DNA of 64,000 bases from assembly GCA_001899205.1 (NCBI GenBank), contig MKVL01000012.1, forward strand, positions 62,001 to 126,000, in the 5' to 3' direction. The notes under the pieces are model-generated. The model ran no database searches. It had not been told where the DNA came from and was given only the letters and a program-made list of their open reading frames with translations. The position numbers and the translations under genes were made by a program. Positions 63,807-64,000 of this stretch are shown here, one piece after another. Every line of letters begins with the position of its first letter. Positions within the stretch are counted from its first letter, which is position 1. The stretch is from Mesorhizobium sp. 65-26 (lineage in GTDB: Bacteria > Pseudomonadota > Alphaproteobacteria > Rhizobiales > Rhizobiaceae).

Positions 63807-64000
63807 ATGAAGTTTTCGAAAGGCGGCCTGCTGGCCGTGTCCCTGGCCGCCATGGTCGCGAGCGGTTGCACGACCTCTCGGTTCTCGTCGATGGATAACC
63901 AGCAGCCGGCGCCGCTCGCGCCGGCACCGTCCGGCACGGTGACGCAGAACCAATTGCCGCCGCCGGCTTCGCCCGGCACCACGGATCCCTCGCAGTTCCC
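63807..64000 (+). CDS. Omp19-like lipoprotein / protease inhibitor, 5' part
   Basis: Runs off the window after 64 codons. It begins MKFSKGGLLAVSLAAMVASGC, a lipoprotein signal peptide with lipobox ASGC, then TTSRFSSMDNQQPAPLAPAP and a Pro-rich stretch TQNQLPPPASPGTTDPSQFP. This matches the start of the Brucella Omp19/AprI (Inh-family protease inhibitor) lipoproteins of Rhizobiales, whose inhibitor domain would lie beyond base 64000. GGAGGTTGGA precedes the ATG. Confidence 0.75.
   Translation, partial: MKFSKGGLLAVSLAAMVASGCTTSRFSSMDNQQPAPLAPAPSGTVTQNQLPPPASPGTTDPSQF

Overview
The window is a GC-rich chromosomal segment from an alphaproteobacterium of the order Rhizobiales, most likely Mesorhizobium or a close Phyllobacteriaceae relative. 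The assignment rests on the gene set (leuD/leuB, asd, an ffh-chorismate mutase-rpsP run, argG, rlmN, an IalB-family protein, acnA divergent from ccm genes, dapF-mtaB-ftsY-yciB, an Omp19-like lipoprotein), on DUF2794 and on families of dispersed palindromic repeats of the rhizobial intergenic type. I see no rRNA, tRNA, phage, IS transposase or CRISPR array.

Layout: 0-5.5 kb holds leuD, leuB and small enzymes, with an unidentified two-gene membrane cassette. 5.5-11 kb holds a cold-shock/DUF805 fusion, an amino-acid-type ABC binding protein and permease without an ATPase, a DEAD-box helicase and an AbrB/PIN toxin-antitoxin pair. 11.5-16.2 kb holds asd, a PhnA-like zinc-ribbon protein, an ACT protein, a bestrophin, DoxX, an SRPBCC protein and a glycine-zipper lipoprotein. 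16.2-18.5 kb is rpsP, chorismate mutase and ffh on the minus strand. 18.8-29.2 kb holds a CPBP protease, an SH3 protein, an MltB-like transglycosylase, argG, an MHYT-GGDEF-EAL regulator, a LysE exporter and rlmN coupled to two membrane genes. 29.3-35.4 kb is more accessory in look (orphan ORF, DHA2 exporter, Met-rich secreted protein, ClC channel, diguanylate cyclase, IalB). 35.7-45.5 kb holds small enzymes, the tesA-like/ABC/FtsX-like block, a Bax-inhibitor-1 protein, a GNAT, DUF2794 and DUF1223. 45.8-52.4 kb holds a ceramidase-like protein, acnA and ccmA-ccmB-ccmD-ccmG. 52.5-64 kb holds a lactonase/tautomerase pair, two flavin-linked proteins, the yciB-ftsY-mtaB-dapF operon, an MBL hydrolase, an orphan secreted protein and the start of an Omp19-like lipoprotein.

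Coherent pathways: leucine synthesis (leuD, leuB), the aspartate family (asd, dapF), arginine (argG), protein targeting (ffh, ftsY, yciB nearby), tRNA/rRNA modification (mtaB, rlmN), cytochrome c maturation (ccm) and c-di-GMP signalling (two proteins).

Three things stand out. The ccm operon has no ccmC: only an 11-codon ORF, whose stop overlaps the ccmD start, lies between ccmB and ccmD. The rpsP operon ends at a nested palindrome where rimM-trmD-rplS would be expected, which suggests a rearrangement breakpoint. Dispersed palindromic repeats repeatedly form the 3' ends and stop codons of genes and are also read through in frame inside the FtsY linker. All product names come from reading motifs by eye; no database search was run.
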